Source: Euonymus europaeus
Taxonomy: Eukaryota > Streptophyta > Magnoliopsida > Celastrales > Celastraceae
Direction of reading: 5' to 3'
NCBI GenBank assembly: GCA_963580455.1
Contig: OY756972.1
Span: 13,097,001 to 13,161,000, forward strand
Length of the DNA stretch: 64,000 bases
The notes below the pieces were generated by a model. The model was not told the DNA's origin, did no database searches, and saw only the letters and a list, made by a program, of their open reading frames with translations. Below are positions 12,101-26,020 of this stretch, piece after piece (the stretch's first letter is position 1; every line of letters begins with the position of its first letter). The position numbers were made by a program, and so were the translations under genes.

Positions 12101-14980
12101 CCGAAGTTGCTCAACTCTCTCTATGGAGGAGATTTTAACGGTTTTGTCCATTTGTCATAGAAAATTGGTGTTTTGGCATCGAAATAATCTATGATGCTTT
12201 AACTCGTAAAATTTGACATATAAGAACAATAAAAATTATACACCGAGCAACTTTGATGGTCCGAAGTTGCTCAACTCTCTCTATGGAGGAGCTTTTAACG
12301 GTTTTGTCCATTTGTCATAGAAAGTTGGTGTTTTGGCATCGAAATAATCCAGGAAGCTTATACTCATAAAATTTGACATATAAGAACAATAAAAATTGTA
12401 CACTGAACAACTTTGACGGTCCAAAGTTGCTCAACTCTCTCTATGGAGGAGCTTTTAACGGTTTTGTCCATTTGTCATAGAAAGTTGGTGTTTTGGCATC
12501 GAAATAATCTAGGAAGCTTATACTCATAAAATTTGACATATAAGAACAATAAAAATTGTACACCGAACAACTTTTATGGTCCGAAGTTGCTCAACTCTCT
12601 CTATGGAGGAGCTTTTAACGGTTTTGTCCATTTGTCATAGAAAGTTGGTGTTTTCGCATCGAAATAATCTAGGAAGCTTATACTCGTAAAATTTGACATA
12701 AAAGAACAATAAAAAGTCTATCCCGAGCAACTTTGATAGTCCGAAGTTGCTCAACTCTCTCTATGGAGGAGCTTTTAACGGTTTTGTCCATTTGTCATAG
12801 AAAATTGGTGTTTTGGCAACGAAATAATCAATGAAGCTTTAACTCGTAAAATTTGACATATAAGAACAATAAAAATTATACACCGAGCAACTTGGATGGT
12901 CCGAAGTTGCTCAACTCTCTCTATGGAGGAGCTTTTAACGGTTTTGTCCATTTGTCATAGAAAGTTGGTGTTTTGGCATCGAAATAATCCAGGAAGCTTA
13001 TACTCATAAAATTTGACATATAAGAACAATAAAAATTGTACACCGAGCAACTTTGATGATCCGAAGTTGCTCAACTCTCTCTATGGAGGAGCTTGTAACT
13101 GTTTTGTCCATTTGTCATAGAAAATTGGTGTTTTGGCATCGAAATAATCTAGGAAGCTTATACTCATAAAATTTGACATATAAGAACAATAAAAATTGTA
13201 CACCGAACAACTTTGATGGTCCGAAGTTGCTCAACTCTCTCTATGGAGGAGCTTTTAACGGTTTTGTCCATTTGTCATAGAAAGTTGGTGTTTTGGCATC
13301 GAAATAATCTAGAAGGGTTTTACTCATAAAATTTGACATATAAGAAAAATAAAAAGTGTACAGCGAGCAACATTGATGGTCCGAAGTTGCTCAACTCTCT
13401 CTATGGAGGAGCTTTTAACAGTTTTGTCCATTTGTCATAGAAAGTTGGTGTTTTCGCATCGAAATAATCTAGGAAGCTTATACTCGTAAAATTTGACATA
13501 AAAGAACAATAAAAAGTCTATCCCGAGCAACTTTGATAGTCCGAAGTTGCTCAACTCTCTCTATGGAGGAGCTTTTAACGGTTTTGTCCATTTGTCATAG
13601 AAAATTGGTGTTTTGGCAACGAAATAATCAATGAAGCTTTAACTCGTAAAATTTGACATATAAGAACAATAAAAATTATACACCGAGCAACTTGGATGGT
13701 CCGAAGTTGCTCAACTCTCTCTATGGAGGAGCTTTTAACGGTTTTGTCCATTTATCATAGAAAGTTGGTGTTTTGGCATCGAAATAATCCAGGAAGCTTA
13801 TACTCATAAAATTTGACATATAAGAACAATAAAAATTGTACACCGAGCAACTTTGATGATCCGAAGTTGATCAACTCTCTCTATGGAGGAGCTTGTAACG
13901 GTTTTGTCCATTTGTCATAGAAAATTGGTGTTTTGGCATCGAAATAATCTAGGAAGCTTATACTCATAAAATTTGACATATAAGAACAATAAAAATTGTA
14001 CACCGAACAACTTTGATGGTCCGAAGTTGCTCAATTCTCTCTATGGAGGAGCTTTTAACGGTTTTGTCCATTTGTCATAGAAAGTTGGTGTTTTGGCATC
14101 GAAATAATCTAGAAGGGTTAAACTCATAAAATTTGACATATAAGAAAAATAAAAATTGTACACCGAAAAACTTTGATGGTCCGAAGTTGCTCAACTCGCT
14201 CTATGGAGGAGCTTTTAACAGTTTTGTCCATTTGTCATAGAAAGTTGGTGTTTTCGCATCGAAATAATCTAGGAAGCTTATACTCGTAAAATTTGACATA
14301 AAAGAACAATAAAAAGTCTATCCCGAGCAACTTTGATAGTCCGAAGTTGCTCAACTCTCTCTATGGAGGAGCTTTTAACGGTTTTGTCCATTTGTCATAG
14401 AAAATTGGTGTTTTGGCAACGAAATAATCAATGAAGCTTTAACTCGTAAAATTTGACATATAAGAACAATAAAAATTATACACCGAGCAACTTGGATGGT
14501 CCGAAGTTGCTCAACTCTCTCTATGGAGGAGCTTTTAACGGTTTTGTCCATTTGTCATAGAAAGTTGGTGTTTTGGCATCGAAATAATCCAGGAAGCTTA
14601 TACTCATAAAATTTGACATATAAGAACAATAAAAATTGTACACCGAGCAACTTTGATGATCCGAAGTTGCTCAACTCTCTCTATGGAGGAGCTTGTAACT
14701 GTTTTGTCCATTTGTCATAGAAAATTGGTGTTTTGGCATCGAAATAATCTAGGAAGCTTATACTCATAAAATTTGACATATAAGAACAATAAAAATTGTA
14801 CACCGAACAACTTTGATGGTCCGAAGTTGCTCAACTCTCTCTATGGAGGAGCTTTTAACGGTTTTGTCCATTTGTCATAGAAAGTTGGTGTTTTGGCATC
14901 GAAATAATCTAGAAGGGTTATACTCATAAAATTTGACATATAAGAAAAATAAAAAATGTACAGCGAGCAACATTGATGGT
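3782..14980 (+). repeat. Super-repeat copy A (four 15-mers plus one 10-mer)
   Basis: I set HOR boundaries just after the diagnostic monomer that contains CAGCGAGCAA followed by (C/A)ATTGATGG. In this copy the units are 3782-6180 (2399 bp because of the only indel), 6181-8580, 8581-10980, 10981-13380 (2400 bp each) and a shortened 13381-14980 (1600 bp). The TAGTCGTAAA plus AATCAAAAGTC variants occur in the third and fourth units (about 9641 and 12041) but not in the first two. The same positional rule holds in copies B and C. Confidence 0.85.
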
Positions 14981-17900
14981 CCGAAGTTGCTCAACTCTCT
15001 CTATGGAGGAGCTTTTAACGGTTTTGTCCATTTGTCATAGAAAGTTGGTGTTTTGGAATCGAAATAATCTAAAAAGCATATACTCATAAAATTTGACATA
15101 TAAGAACAATAAAAATTGTACACCGAGCAACTTTGATGATCCGAAGTTGCTCAACTCTCTCTATGGAGGAGCTTTTAACGGTTTTGTCCATTTGTCATAG
15201 AAAGTTGGTGTTTTGGCATCGAAATAATCTAGGAAGCTTATACTCATAAAATTTGACATATAAGAACAATAAAAATTGTACACCGAACAACTTTGATGGT
15301 CCGAAGTTGCTCAACTCTCTCTATGGAGGAGCTTTTAACGGTTTTGTCCATTTGTCATAGAAAGTTGGTGTTTTGACATCCAAATAATCTAGGAAGCTTA
15401 TACTCATAAAATTTGACATATAAGAACAATAAAAATTGTACACCGAACAACTTTGATGGTCCGAAGTTGCTCAACTCTCTCTATGGAGGAGCTTTTAACG
15501 GTTTTGTCCATTTGTCATAGAAAGTTGGTTTTTTGGCATCGAAATAATATAGGAAGCTTATACTCGTAAAATTTGACATAAAAGAACAATAAAAAGTCTA
15601 TCCCGAGCAACTTTGATAGTCCGAAGTTGCTCAACTCTCTCTATGGAGGAGATTTTAACGGTTTTGTCCATTTGTCACAGAAAATTGGTGTTTTGGCATC
15701 GAAATAATCTATGATGCTTTAACTCGTAAAATTTGACATATAAGAACAATAAAAATTATACACCGAGCAACTTTGATGGTCCGAAGTTGCTCAACTCTCT
15801 CTATGGAGGAGCTTTTAACGGTTTTGTCCATTTGTCATAGAAAGTTGGTGTTTTGGCATCGAAATAATCTAGGAAGCTTATACTCATAAAATTTGACATA
15901 TAAGAACAATAAAAATTGTACACCGAACAACTTTGATGGTCCGAAGTTGCTCAACTCTCTCTATGGAGGAGCTTTTAACGGTTTTGTCCATTTGTCATAG
16001 AAAGTTGGTTTTTTGGCATCGAAATAATATAGGAAGCTTATACTCGTAAAATTTGACATAAAAGAACAATAAAAAGTCTATCCCGAGCAACTTTGATAGT
16101 CCGAAGTTGCTCAACTCTCTCTATGGAGGATATTTTAACGGTTTTGTCCATTTGTCATAGAAAATTGGTGTTTTGGCATCGAAATAATCTATGATGCTTT
16201 AACTCGTAAAATTTGACATATAAGAACAATAAAAATTATACACCGAGCAACTTTGATGGTCCGAAGTTGCTCAACTCTCTCTATGGAGGAGCTTTTAACG
16301 GTTTTGTCCATTTGTCATAGAAAGTTGGTGTTTTGGCATCGAAATAATCCAGGAAGCTTATACTCATAAAATTTGACATATAAGAACAATAAAAATTGTA
16401 CACTGAACAACTTTGACGGTCCAAAGTTGCTCAACTCTCTCTATGGAGGAGCTTTTAACGGTTTTGTCCATTTGTCATAGAAAGTTGGTGTTTTGGCATC
16501 GAAATAATCTAGGAAGCTTATACTCATAAAATTTGACATATAAGAACAATAAAAATTGTACACCGAACAACTTTGATGGTCCGAAGTTGCTCAACTCTCT
16601 CTATGGAGGAGCATTTAACGGTTTTGTCCATTTGTCATAGAAAGTTGGTGTTTTCGCATCGAAATAATCTAGGAAGCTTATACTCGTAAAATTTGACATA
16701 AAAGAACAATAAAAAGTCTATCCCGAGCAACTTTGATAGTCCGAAGTTGCTCAACTCTCTCTATGGAGGAGCTTTTAACGGTTTTGTCCATTTGTCATAG
16801 AAAATTGGTGTTTTGGCAACGAAATAATCAATGAAGCTTTAACTCGTAAAATTTGACATATAAGAACAATAAAAATTATACACCGAGCAACTTGGATGGT
16901 CCGAAGTTGCTCAACTCTCTCTATGGAGGAGCTTTTAACGGTTTTGTCCATTTGTCATAGAAAGTTGGTGTTTTGGCATCGAAATAATCCAGGAAGCTTA
17001 TACTCATAAAATTTGACATATAAGAACAATAAAAATTGTACACCGAGCAACTTTGATGATCCGAAGTTGCTCAACTCTCTCTATGGAGGAGCTTGTAACT
17101 GTTTTGTCCATTTGTCATAGAAAATTGGTGTTTTGGCATCGAAATAATCTAGGAAGCTTATACTCATAAAATTTGACATATAAGAACAATAAAAATTGTA
17201 CACCGAACAACTTTGATGGTCCGAAGTTGCTCAACTCTCTCTATGGAGGAGCTTTTAACGGTTTTGTCCATTTGTCATAGAAAGTTGGTGTTTTGGCATC
17301 GAAATAATCTAGAAGGGTTATACTCATAAAATTTGACATATAAGAAAAATAAAAAGTGTACAGCGAGCAACATTGATGGTCCGAAGTTGCTCAACTCTCT
17401 CTATGGAGGAGCTTTTAACGGTTTTGTCCATTTGTCATAGAAAGTTGGTGTTTTGGAATCGAAATAATCTAAAAAGCATATACTCATAAAATTTGACATA
17501 TAAGAACAATAAAAATTGTACACCGAGCAACTTTGATGATCCGAAGTTGCTCAACTCTCTCTATGGAGGAGCTTTTAACGGTTTTGTCCATTTGTCATAG
17601 AAAGTTGGTGTTTTGGCATCGAAATAATCTAAGAAGCTTATACTCATAAAATTTGACATATAAGAACAATAAAAATTGTACACCGAACAACTTTGATGGT
17701 CCGAAGTTGCTCAACTCTCTCTATGGAGGAGCTTTTAACGGTTTTGTCCATTTGTCATAGAAAGTTGGTGTTTTGACATCCAAATAATCTAGGAAGCTTA
17801 TACTCATAAAATTTGACATATAAGAACAATAAAAATTGTACACCGAACAACTTTGATGGTCCGAAGTTGCTCAACTCTCTCTATGGAGGAGCTTTTAACG

Positions 17901-20900
17901 GTTTTGTCCATTTGTCATAGAAAGTTGGTTTTTTGGCATCGAAATAATATAGGAAGCTTATACTCGTAAAATTTGACATAAAAGAACAATAAAAAGTCTA
18001 TCCCGAGCAACTTTGATAGTCCGAAGTTGCTCAACTCTCTCTATGGAGGAGATTTTAACGGTTTTGTCCATTTGTCACAGAAAATTGGTGTTTTGGCATC
18101 GAAATAATCTATGATGCTTTAACTCGTAAAATTTGACATATAAGAACAATAAAAATTATACACCGAGCAACTTTGATGGTCCGAAGTTGCTCAACTCTCT
18201 CTATGGAGGAGCTTTTAACGGTTTTGTCCATTTGTCATAGAAAGTTGGTGTTTTGGCATCGAAATAATCTAGGAAGCTTATACTCATAAAATTTGACATA
18301 TAAGAACAATAAAAATTGTACACCGAACAACTTTGATGGTCCGAAGTTGCTCAACTCTCTCTATGGAGGAGCTTTTAACGGTTTTGTCCATTTGTCATAG
18401 AAAGTTGGTTTTTTGGCATCGAAATAATATAGGAAGCTTATACTCGTAAAATTTGACATAAAAGAACAATAAAAAGTCTATCCCGAGCAACTTTGATAGT
18501 CCGAAGTTGCTCAACTCTCTCTATGGAGGAGATTTTAACGGTTTTGTCCATTTGTCATAGAAAATTGGTGTTTTGGCATCGAAATAATCTATGATGCTTT
18601 AACTCGTAAAATTTGACATATAAGAACAATAAAAATTATACACCGAGCAACTTTGATGGTCCGAAGTTGCTCAACACTCTCTATGGAGGAGCTTTTAACG
18701 GTTTTGTCCATTTGTCATAGAAAGTTGGTGTTTTGGCATCGAAATAATCCAGGAAGCTTATACTCATAAAATTTGACATATAAGAACAATAAAAATTGTA
18801 CACTGAACAACTTTGACGGTCCAAAGTTGCTCAACTCTCTCTATGGAGGAGCTTTTAACGGTTTTGTCCATTTGTCATAGAAAGTTGGTGTTTTGGCATC
18901 GAAATAATCTAGGAAGCTTATACTCATAAAATTTGACATATAAGAACAATAAAAATTGTACACCGAACAACTTTGATGGTCCGAAGTTGCTCAACTCTCT
19001 CTATGGAGGAGCTTTTAACGGTTTTGTCCATTTGTCATAGAAAGTTGGTGTTTTCGCATCGAAATAATCTAGGAAGCTTATACTGGTAAAATTTGACATA
19101 AAAGAACAATAAAAAGTCTATCCCGAGCAACTTTGATAGTCCGAAGTTGCTCAACTCTCTCTATGGAGGAGCTTTTAACGGTTTTGTCCATTTGTCATAG
19201 AAAATTGGTGTTTTGGCAACGAAATAATCAATGAAGCTTTAACTCGTAAAATTTGACATATAAGAACAATAAAAATTATACACCGAGCAACTTGGATGGT
19301 CCGAAGTTGCTCAACTCTCTTTATGGAGGAGCTTTTAACGGTTTTGTCCATTTGTCATAGAAAGTTGGTGTTTTGGCATCGAAATAATCCAGGAAGCTTA
19401 TACTCATAAAATTTGACATATAAGAACAATAAAAATTGTACACCGAGCAACTTTGATGATCCGAAGTTGCTCAACTCTCTCTATGGAGGAGCTTGTAACT
19501 GTTTTGTCCATTTGTCATAGAAAATTGGTGTTTTGGCATCGAAATAATCTAGGAAGCTTATACTCATAAAATTTGACATATAAGAACAATAAAAATTGTA
19601 CACCGAACAACTTTGATGGTCCGAAGTTGCTCAACTCTCTCTATGGAGGAGCTTTTAACGGTTTTGTCCATTTGTCATAGAAAGTTGGTGTTTTGGCATC
19701 GAAATAATCTAGAAGGGTTATACTCATAAAATTTGACATATAAGAAAAATAAAAAGTGTACAGCGAGCAACATTGATGGTCCGAAGTTGCTCAACTCTCT
19801 CTATGGAGGAGCTTTTAACGGTTTTGTCCATTTGTCATAGAAAGTTGGTGTTTTGGAATCGAAATAATCTAAAAAGCATATACTCATAAAATTTGACATA
19901 TAAGAACAATAAAAATTGTACACCGAGCAACTTTGATGATCCGAAGTTGCTCAACTCTCTCTATGGAGGAGCTTTTAACGGTTTTGTCCATTTGTCATAG
20001 AAAGTTGGTGTTTTGGCATCGAAATAATCTAGGAAGCTTATACTCATAAAATTTGACATATAAGAACAATAAAAATTGTACACCGAACAACTTTGATGGT
20101 CCGAAGTTGCTCAACTCTCTCTATGGAGGAGCTTTTAACGGTTTTGTCCATTTGTCATAGAAAGTTGGTGTTTTGACATCCAAATAATCTAGGAAGCTTA
20201 TACTCATAAAATTTGACATATAAGAACAATAAAAATTGTACACCGAACAACTTTGATGGTCCGAAGTTGCTCAACTCTCTCTATGGAGGAGCTTTTAACG
20301 GTTTTGTCCATTTGTCATAGAAAGTTGGTTTTTTGGCATCGAAATAATATAGGAAGCTTATACTCGTAAAATTTGACATAAAAGAACAATAAAAAGTCTA
20401 TCCCGAGCAACTTTGATAGTCCGAAGTTGCTCAACTCTCTCTATGGAGGAGATTTTAACGGTTTTGTCCATTTGTCACAGAAAATTGGTGTTTTGGCATC
20501 GAAATAATCTATGATGCTTTAACTCGTAAAATTTGACATATAAGAACAATAAAAATTATACACCGAGCAACTTTGATGGTCCGAAGTTGCTCAACTCTCT
20601 CTATGGAGGAGCTTTTAACGGTTTTGTCCATTTGTCATAGAAAGTTGGTGTTTTGGCATCGAAATAATCTAGGAAGCTTATACTCATAAAATTTGACATA
20701 TAAGAACAATAAAAATTGTACACCGAACAACTTTGATGGTCCGAAGTTGCTCAACTCTCTCTATGGAGGAGCTTTTAACGGTTTTGTCCATTTGTCATAG
20801 AAAGTTGGTTTTTTGGCATCGAAATAATATAGGAAGCTTATAGTCGTAAAATTTGACATAAAAGAACAATCAAAAGTCTATCCCGAGCAACTTTGATAGT

Positions 20901-23900
20901 CCGAAGTTGCTCAACTCTCTCTATGGAGGAGATTTTAACGGTTTTGTCCATTTGTCATAGAAAATTGGTGTTTTGGCATCGAAATAATCTATGATGCTTT
21001 AACTCGTAAAATTTGACATATAAGAACAATAAAAATTATACACCGAGCAACTTTGATGGTCCGAAGTTGCTCAACTCTCTCTATGGAGGAGCTTTTAACG
21101 GTTTTGTCCATTTGTCATAGAAAGTTGGTGTTTTGGCATCGAAATAATCCAGGAAGCTTATACTCATAAAATTTGACATATAAGAACAATAAAAATTGTA
21201 CACTGAACAACTTTGACGGTCCAAAGTTGCTCAACTCTCTCTATGGAGGAGCTTTTAACGGTTTTGTCCATTTGTCATAGAAAGTTGGTGTTTTGGCATC
21301 GAAATAATCTAGGAAGCTTATACTCATAAAATTTGACATATAAGAACAATAAAAATTGTACACCGAACAACTTTGATGGTCCGAAGTTGCTCAACTCTCT
21401 CTATGGAGGAGCTTTTAACGGTTTTGTCCATTTGTCATAGAAAGTTGGTGTTTTCGCATCGAAATAATCTAGGAAGCTTATACTCGTAAAATTTGACATA
21501 AAAGAACAATAAAAAGTCTATCCCGAGCAACTTTGATAGTCCGAAGTTGCTCAACTCTCTCTATGGAGGAGCTTTTAACGGTTTTGTCCATTTGTCATAG
21601 AAAATTGGTGTTTTGGCAACGAAATAATCAATGAAGCTTTAACTCGTAAAATTTGACATATAAGAACAATAAAAATTATACACCGAGCAACTTGGATGGT
21701 CCGAAGTTGCTCAACTCTCTCTATGGAGGAGCTTTTAACGGTTTTGTCCATTTGTCATAGAAAGTTGGTGTTTTGGCATCGAAATAATCCAGGAAGCTTA
21801 TACTCATAAAATTTGACATATAAGAACAATAAAAATTGTACACCGAGCAACTTTGATGATCCGAAGTTGCTCAACTCTCTCTATGGAGGAGCTTGTAACT
21901 GTTTTGTCCATTTGTCATAGAAAATTGGTGTTTTGGCATCGAAATAATCTAGGAAGCTTATACTCATAAAATTTGACATATAAGAACAATAAAAATTGTA
22001 CACCGAACAACTTTGATGGTCCGAAGTTGCTCAACTCTCTCTATGGAGGAGCTTTTAACGGTTTTGTCCATTTGTCATAGAAAGTTGGTGTTTTGGCATC
22101 GAAATAATCTAGAAGGGTTATACTCATAAAATTTGACATATAAGAAAAATAAAAAGTGTACAGCGAGCAACATTGATGGTCCGAAGTTGCTCAACTCTCT
22201 CTATGGAGGAGCTTTTAACGGTTTTGTCCATTTATCATAGAAAGTTGGTGTTTTGGAATCGAAATAATCTAAAAAGCATATACTCATAAAATTTGACATA
22301 TAAGAACAATAAAAATTGTACACCGAGCAACTTTGATGATCCGAAGTTGCTCAACTCTCTCTATGGAGGAGCTTTTAACGGTTTTGTCCATTTGTCATAG
22401 AAAGTTGGTGTTTTGGCATCGAAATAATCTAGGAAGCTTATACTCATAAAATTTGACATATAAGAACAATAAAAATTGTACACCGAACAACTTTGATGGT
22501 CCGAAGTTGCTCAACTCTCTCTATGGAGGAGCTTTTAACGGTTTTGTCCATTTGTCATAGAAAGTTGGTGTTTTGACATCCAAATAATCTAGGAAGCTTA
22601 TACTCATAAAATTTGACATATAAGAACAATAAAAATTGTACACCGAACAACTTTGATGGTCCGAAGTTGCTCAACTCTCTCTATGGAGGAGCTTTTAACG
22701 GTTTTGTCCATTTGTCATAGAAAGTTGGTTTTTTGGCATCGAAATAATATAGGAAGCTTATACTCGTAAAATTTGACATAAAAGAACAATAAAAAGTCTA
22801 TCCCGAGCAACTTTGATAGTCCGAAGTTGCTCAACTCTCTCTATGGAGGAGATTTTAACGGTTTTGTCCATTTGTCACAGAAAATTGGTGTTTTGGCATC
22901 GAAATAATCTATGATGCTTTAACTCGTAAAATTTGACATATAAGAACAATAAAAATTATACACCGAGCAACTTTGATGGTCCGAAGTTGCTCAACTCTCT
23001 CTATGGAGGAGCTTTTAACGGTTTTGTCCATTTGTCATAGAAAGTTGGTGTTTTGGCATCGAAATAATCTAGGAAGCTTATACTCATAAAATTTGACATA
23101 TAAGAACAATAAAAATTGTACACCGAACAACTTTGATGGTCCGAAGTTGCTCAACTCTCTCTATGGAGGAGCTTTTAACGGTTTTGTCCATTTGTCATAG
23201 AAAGTTGGTTTTTTGGCATCGAAATAATATAGGAAGCTTATAGTCGTAAAATTTGACATAAAAGAACAATCAAAAGTCTATCCCGAGCAACTTTGATAGT
23301 CCGAAGTTGCTCAACTCTCTCTATGGAGGAGATTTTAACGGTTTTGTCCATTTGTCATAGAAAATTGGTGTTTTGGCATCGAAATAATCTATGATGCTTT
23401 AACTCGTAAAATTTGACATATAAGAACAATAAAAATTATACACCGAGCAACTTTGATGGTCCGAAGTTGCTCAACTCTCTCTATGGAGGAGCTTTTAACG
23501 GTTTTGTCCATTTGTCATAGAAAGTTGGTGTTTTGGCATCGAAATAATCCAGGAAGCTTATACTCATAAAATTTGACATATAAGAACAATAAAAATTGTA
23601 CACTGAACTACTTTGACGGTCCAAAGTTGCTCAACTCTCTCTATGGAGGAGCTTTTAACGGTTTTGTCCATTTGTCATAGAAAGTTGGTGTTTTGGCATC
23701 GAAATAATCTAGGAAGCTTATACTCATAAAATTTGACATATAAGAACAATAAAAATTGTACACCGAACAACTTTGATGGTCCGAAGTTGCTCAACTCTCT
23801 CTATGGAGGAGCTTTTAACGGTTTTGTCCATTTGTCATAGAAAGTTGGTGTTTTCGCATCGAAATAATCTAGGAAGCTTATACTCGTAAAATTTGACATA

Positions 23901-26020
23901 AAAGAACAATAAAAAGTCTATCCCGAGCAACTTTGATAGTCCGAAGTTGCTCAACTCTCTCTATGGAGGAGCTTTTAACGGTTTTGTCCATTTGTCATAG
24001 AAAATTGGTGTTTTGGCAACGAAATAATCAATGAAGCTTTAACTCGTAAAATTTGACATATAAGAACAATAAAAATTATACACCGAGCAACTTGGATGGT
24101 CCGAAGTTGCTCAACTCTCTCTATGGAGGAGCTTTTAACGGTTTTGTCCATTTGTCATAGAAAGTTGGTGTTTTGGCATCGAAATAATCCAGGAAGCTTA
24201 TACTCATAAAATTTGACATATAAGAACAATAAAAATTGTACACCGAGCAACTTTGATGATCCGAAGTTGCTCAACTCTCTCTATGGAGGAGCTTGTAACT
24301 GTTTTGTCCATTTGTCATAGAAAATTGGTGTTTTGGCATCGAAATAATCTAGGAAGCTTATACTCATAAAATTTGACATATAAGAACAATAAAAATTGTA
24401 CACCGAACAACTTTGATGGTCCGAAGTTGCTCAACTCTCTCTATGGAGGAGCTTTTAACGGTTTTGTCCATTTGTCATAGAAAGTTGGTGTTTTGGCATC
24501 GAAATAATCTAGAAGGGTTTTACTCATAAAATTTGACATATAAGAAAAATAAAAAGTGTACAGCGAGCAACATTGATGGTCCGAAGTTGCTCAACTCTCT
24601 CTATGGAGGAGCTTTTAACGGTTTTGTCCATTTGTCATAGAAAGTTGGTGTTTTGGAATCGAAATAATCTAAAAAGCATATACTCATAAAATTTGACATA
24701 TAAGAACAATAAAAATTGTACACCGAGCAACTTTGATGATCCGAAGTTGCTCAACTCTCTCTATGGAGGAGCTTTTAACGGTTTTGTCCATTTGTCATAG
24801 AAAGTTGGTGTTTTGGCATCGAAATAATCTAGGAAGCTTATACTCATAAAATTTGACATATAAGAACAATAAAAATTGTACACCGAACAACTTTGATGGT
24901 CCGAAGTTGCTCAACTCTCTCTATGGAGGAGCTTTTAACGGTTTTGTCCATTTGTCATAGAAAGTTGGTGTTTTGACATCCAAATAATCTAGGAAGCTTA
25001 TACTCATAAAATTTGACATATAAGAACAATAAAAATTGTACACCGAACAACTTTGATGGTCCGAAGTTGCTCAACTCTCTCTATGGAGGAGCTTTTAACG
25101 GTTTTGTCCATTTGTCATAGAAAGTTGGTTTTTTGGCATCGAAATAATCTAGGAAGCTTATACTCGTAAAATTTGACATAAAAGAACAACAAAAAGTCTT
25201 TCCCGAGCAACTTTGATAGTCCGAAGTTGCTCAACTCTCTCTATGGAGGAGATTTTAACGGTTTTGTCCATTTGTCATAGAAAATTGGTGTTTTGGCATC
25301 GAAATAATCTATGATGCTTTAACTCGTAAAATTTGACATATAAGAACAATAAAAATTATACACCGAGCAACTTTGATGGTCCGAAGTTGCCCAACTCTCT
25401 CTATGGAGGAGCTTTTAACGGTTTTGTCCATTTGTCATAGAAAGTTGGTGTTTTGGCATCGAAATAATCCAGGAAGCTTATACTCATAAAATTTGACATA
25501 TAAGAACAATAAAAATTGTACACCGAACAACTTTGACGGTCCAAAGTTGCTCAACTCTCTCTATGGAGGAGCTTTTAACGGTTTTGTCCATTTGTCATAG
25601 AAAGTTGGTGTTTTGGCATCGAAATAATCTAGGAAGCTTATACTCATAAAATTTGACATATAAGAACAATAAAAATTGTACACCGAACAACTTTGATGGT
25701 CCGAAGTTGCTCAACTCTCTCTATGGAGGAGCTTTTAACGGTTTTGTCCATTTGTCATAGAAAGTTGGTGTTTTGGCATCGAAATAATCTAGGAATCTTA
25801 TACTCATAAAATTTGACATATAAGAACAATAAAAATTGTACACCGAGCAACTTTGATGATCCGAAGTTGCTCAACTCTCTCTATGGAGGAGCTTTTAACG
25901 GTTTTGTCCATTTGTCATAGAAAGTTGGTGTTTTGGCATCGAAATAATCTAGAAGGGTTATACTCATAAAATTTGACATATAAGAAAAATAAAAAATGTA
26001 CAGCGAGCAACATTGATGGT
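14981..26020 (+). repeat. Super-repeat copy B (four 15-mers plus one 9-mer)
   Basis: Units are 14981-17380, 17381-19780, 19781-22180, 22181-24580 and the shortened 24581-26020. It matches copy A at an offset of 11200 bp (for example the TAGTCGTAAA variants at 9641/20841 and 12041/23241) and copy C at offsets of 11040 and then 10400 bp. The 9-mer at its end holds a junction where the ...AGGAATCTTA monomer at about 25795 meets a monomer with AGAAGGGTTA. Confidence 0.85.
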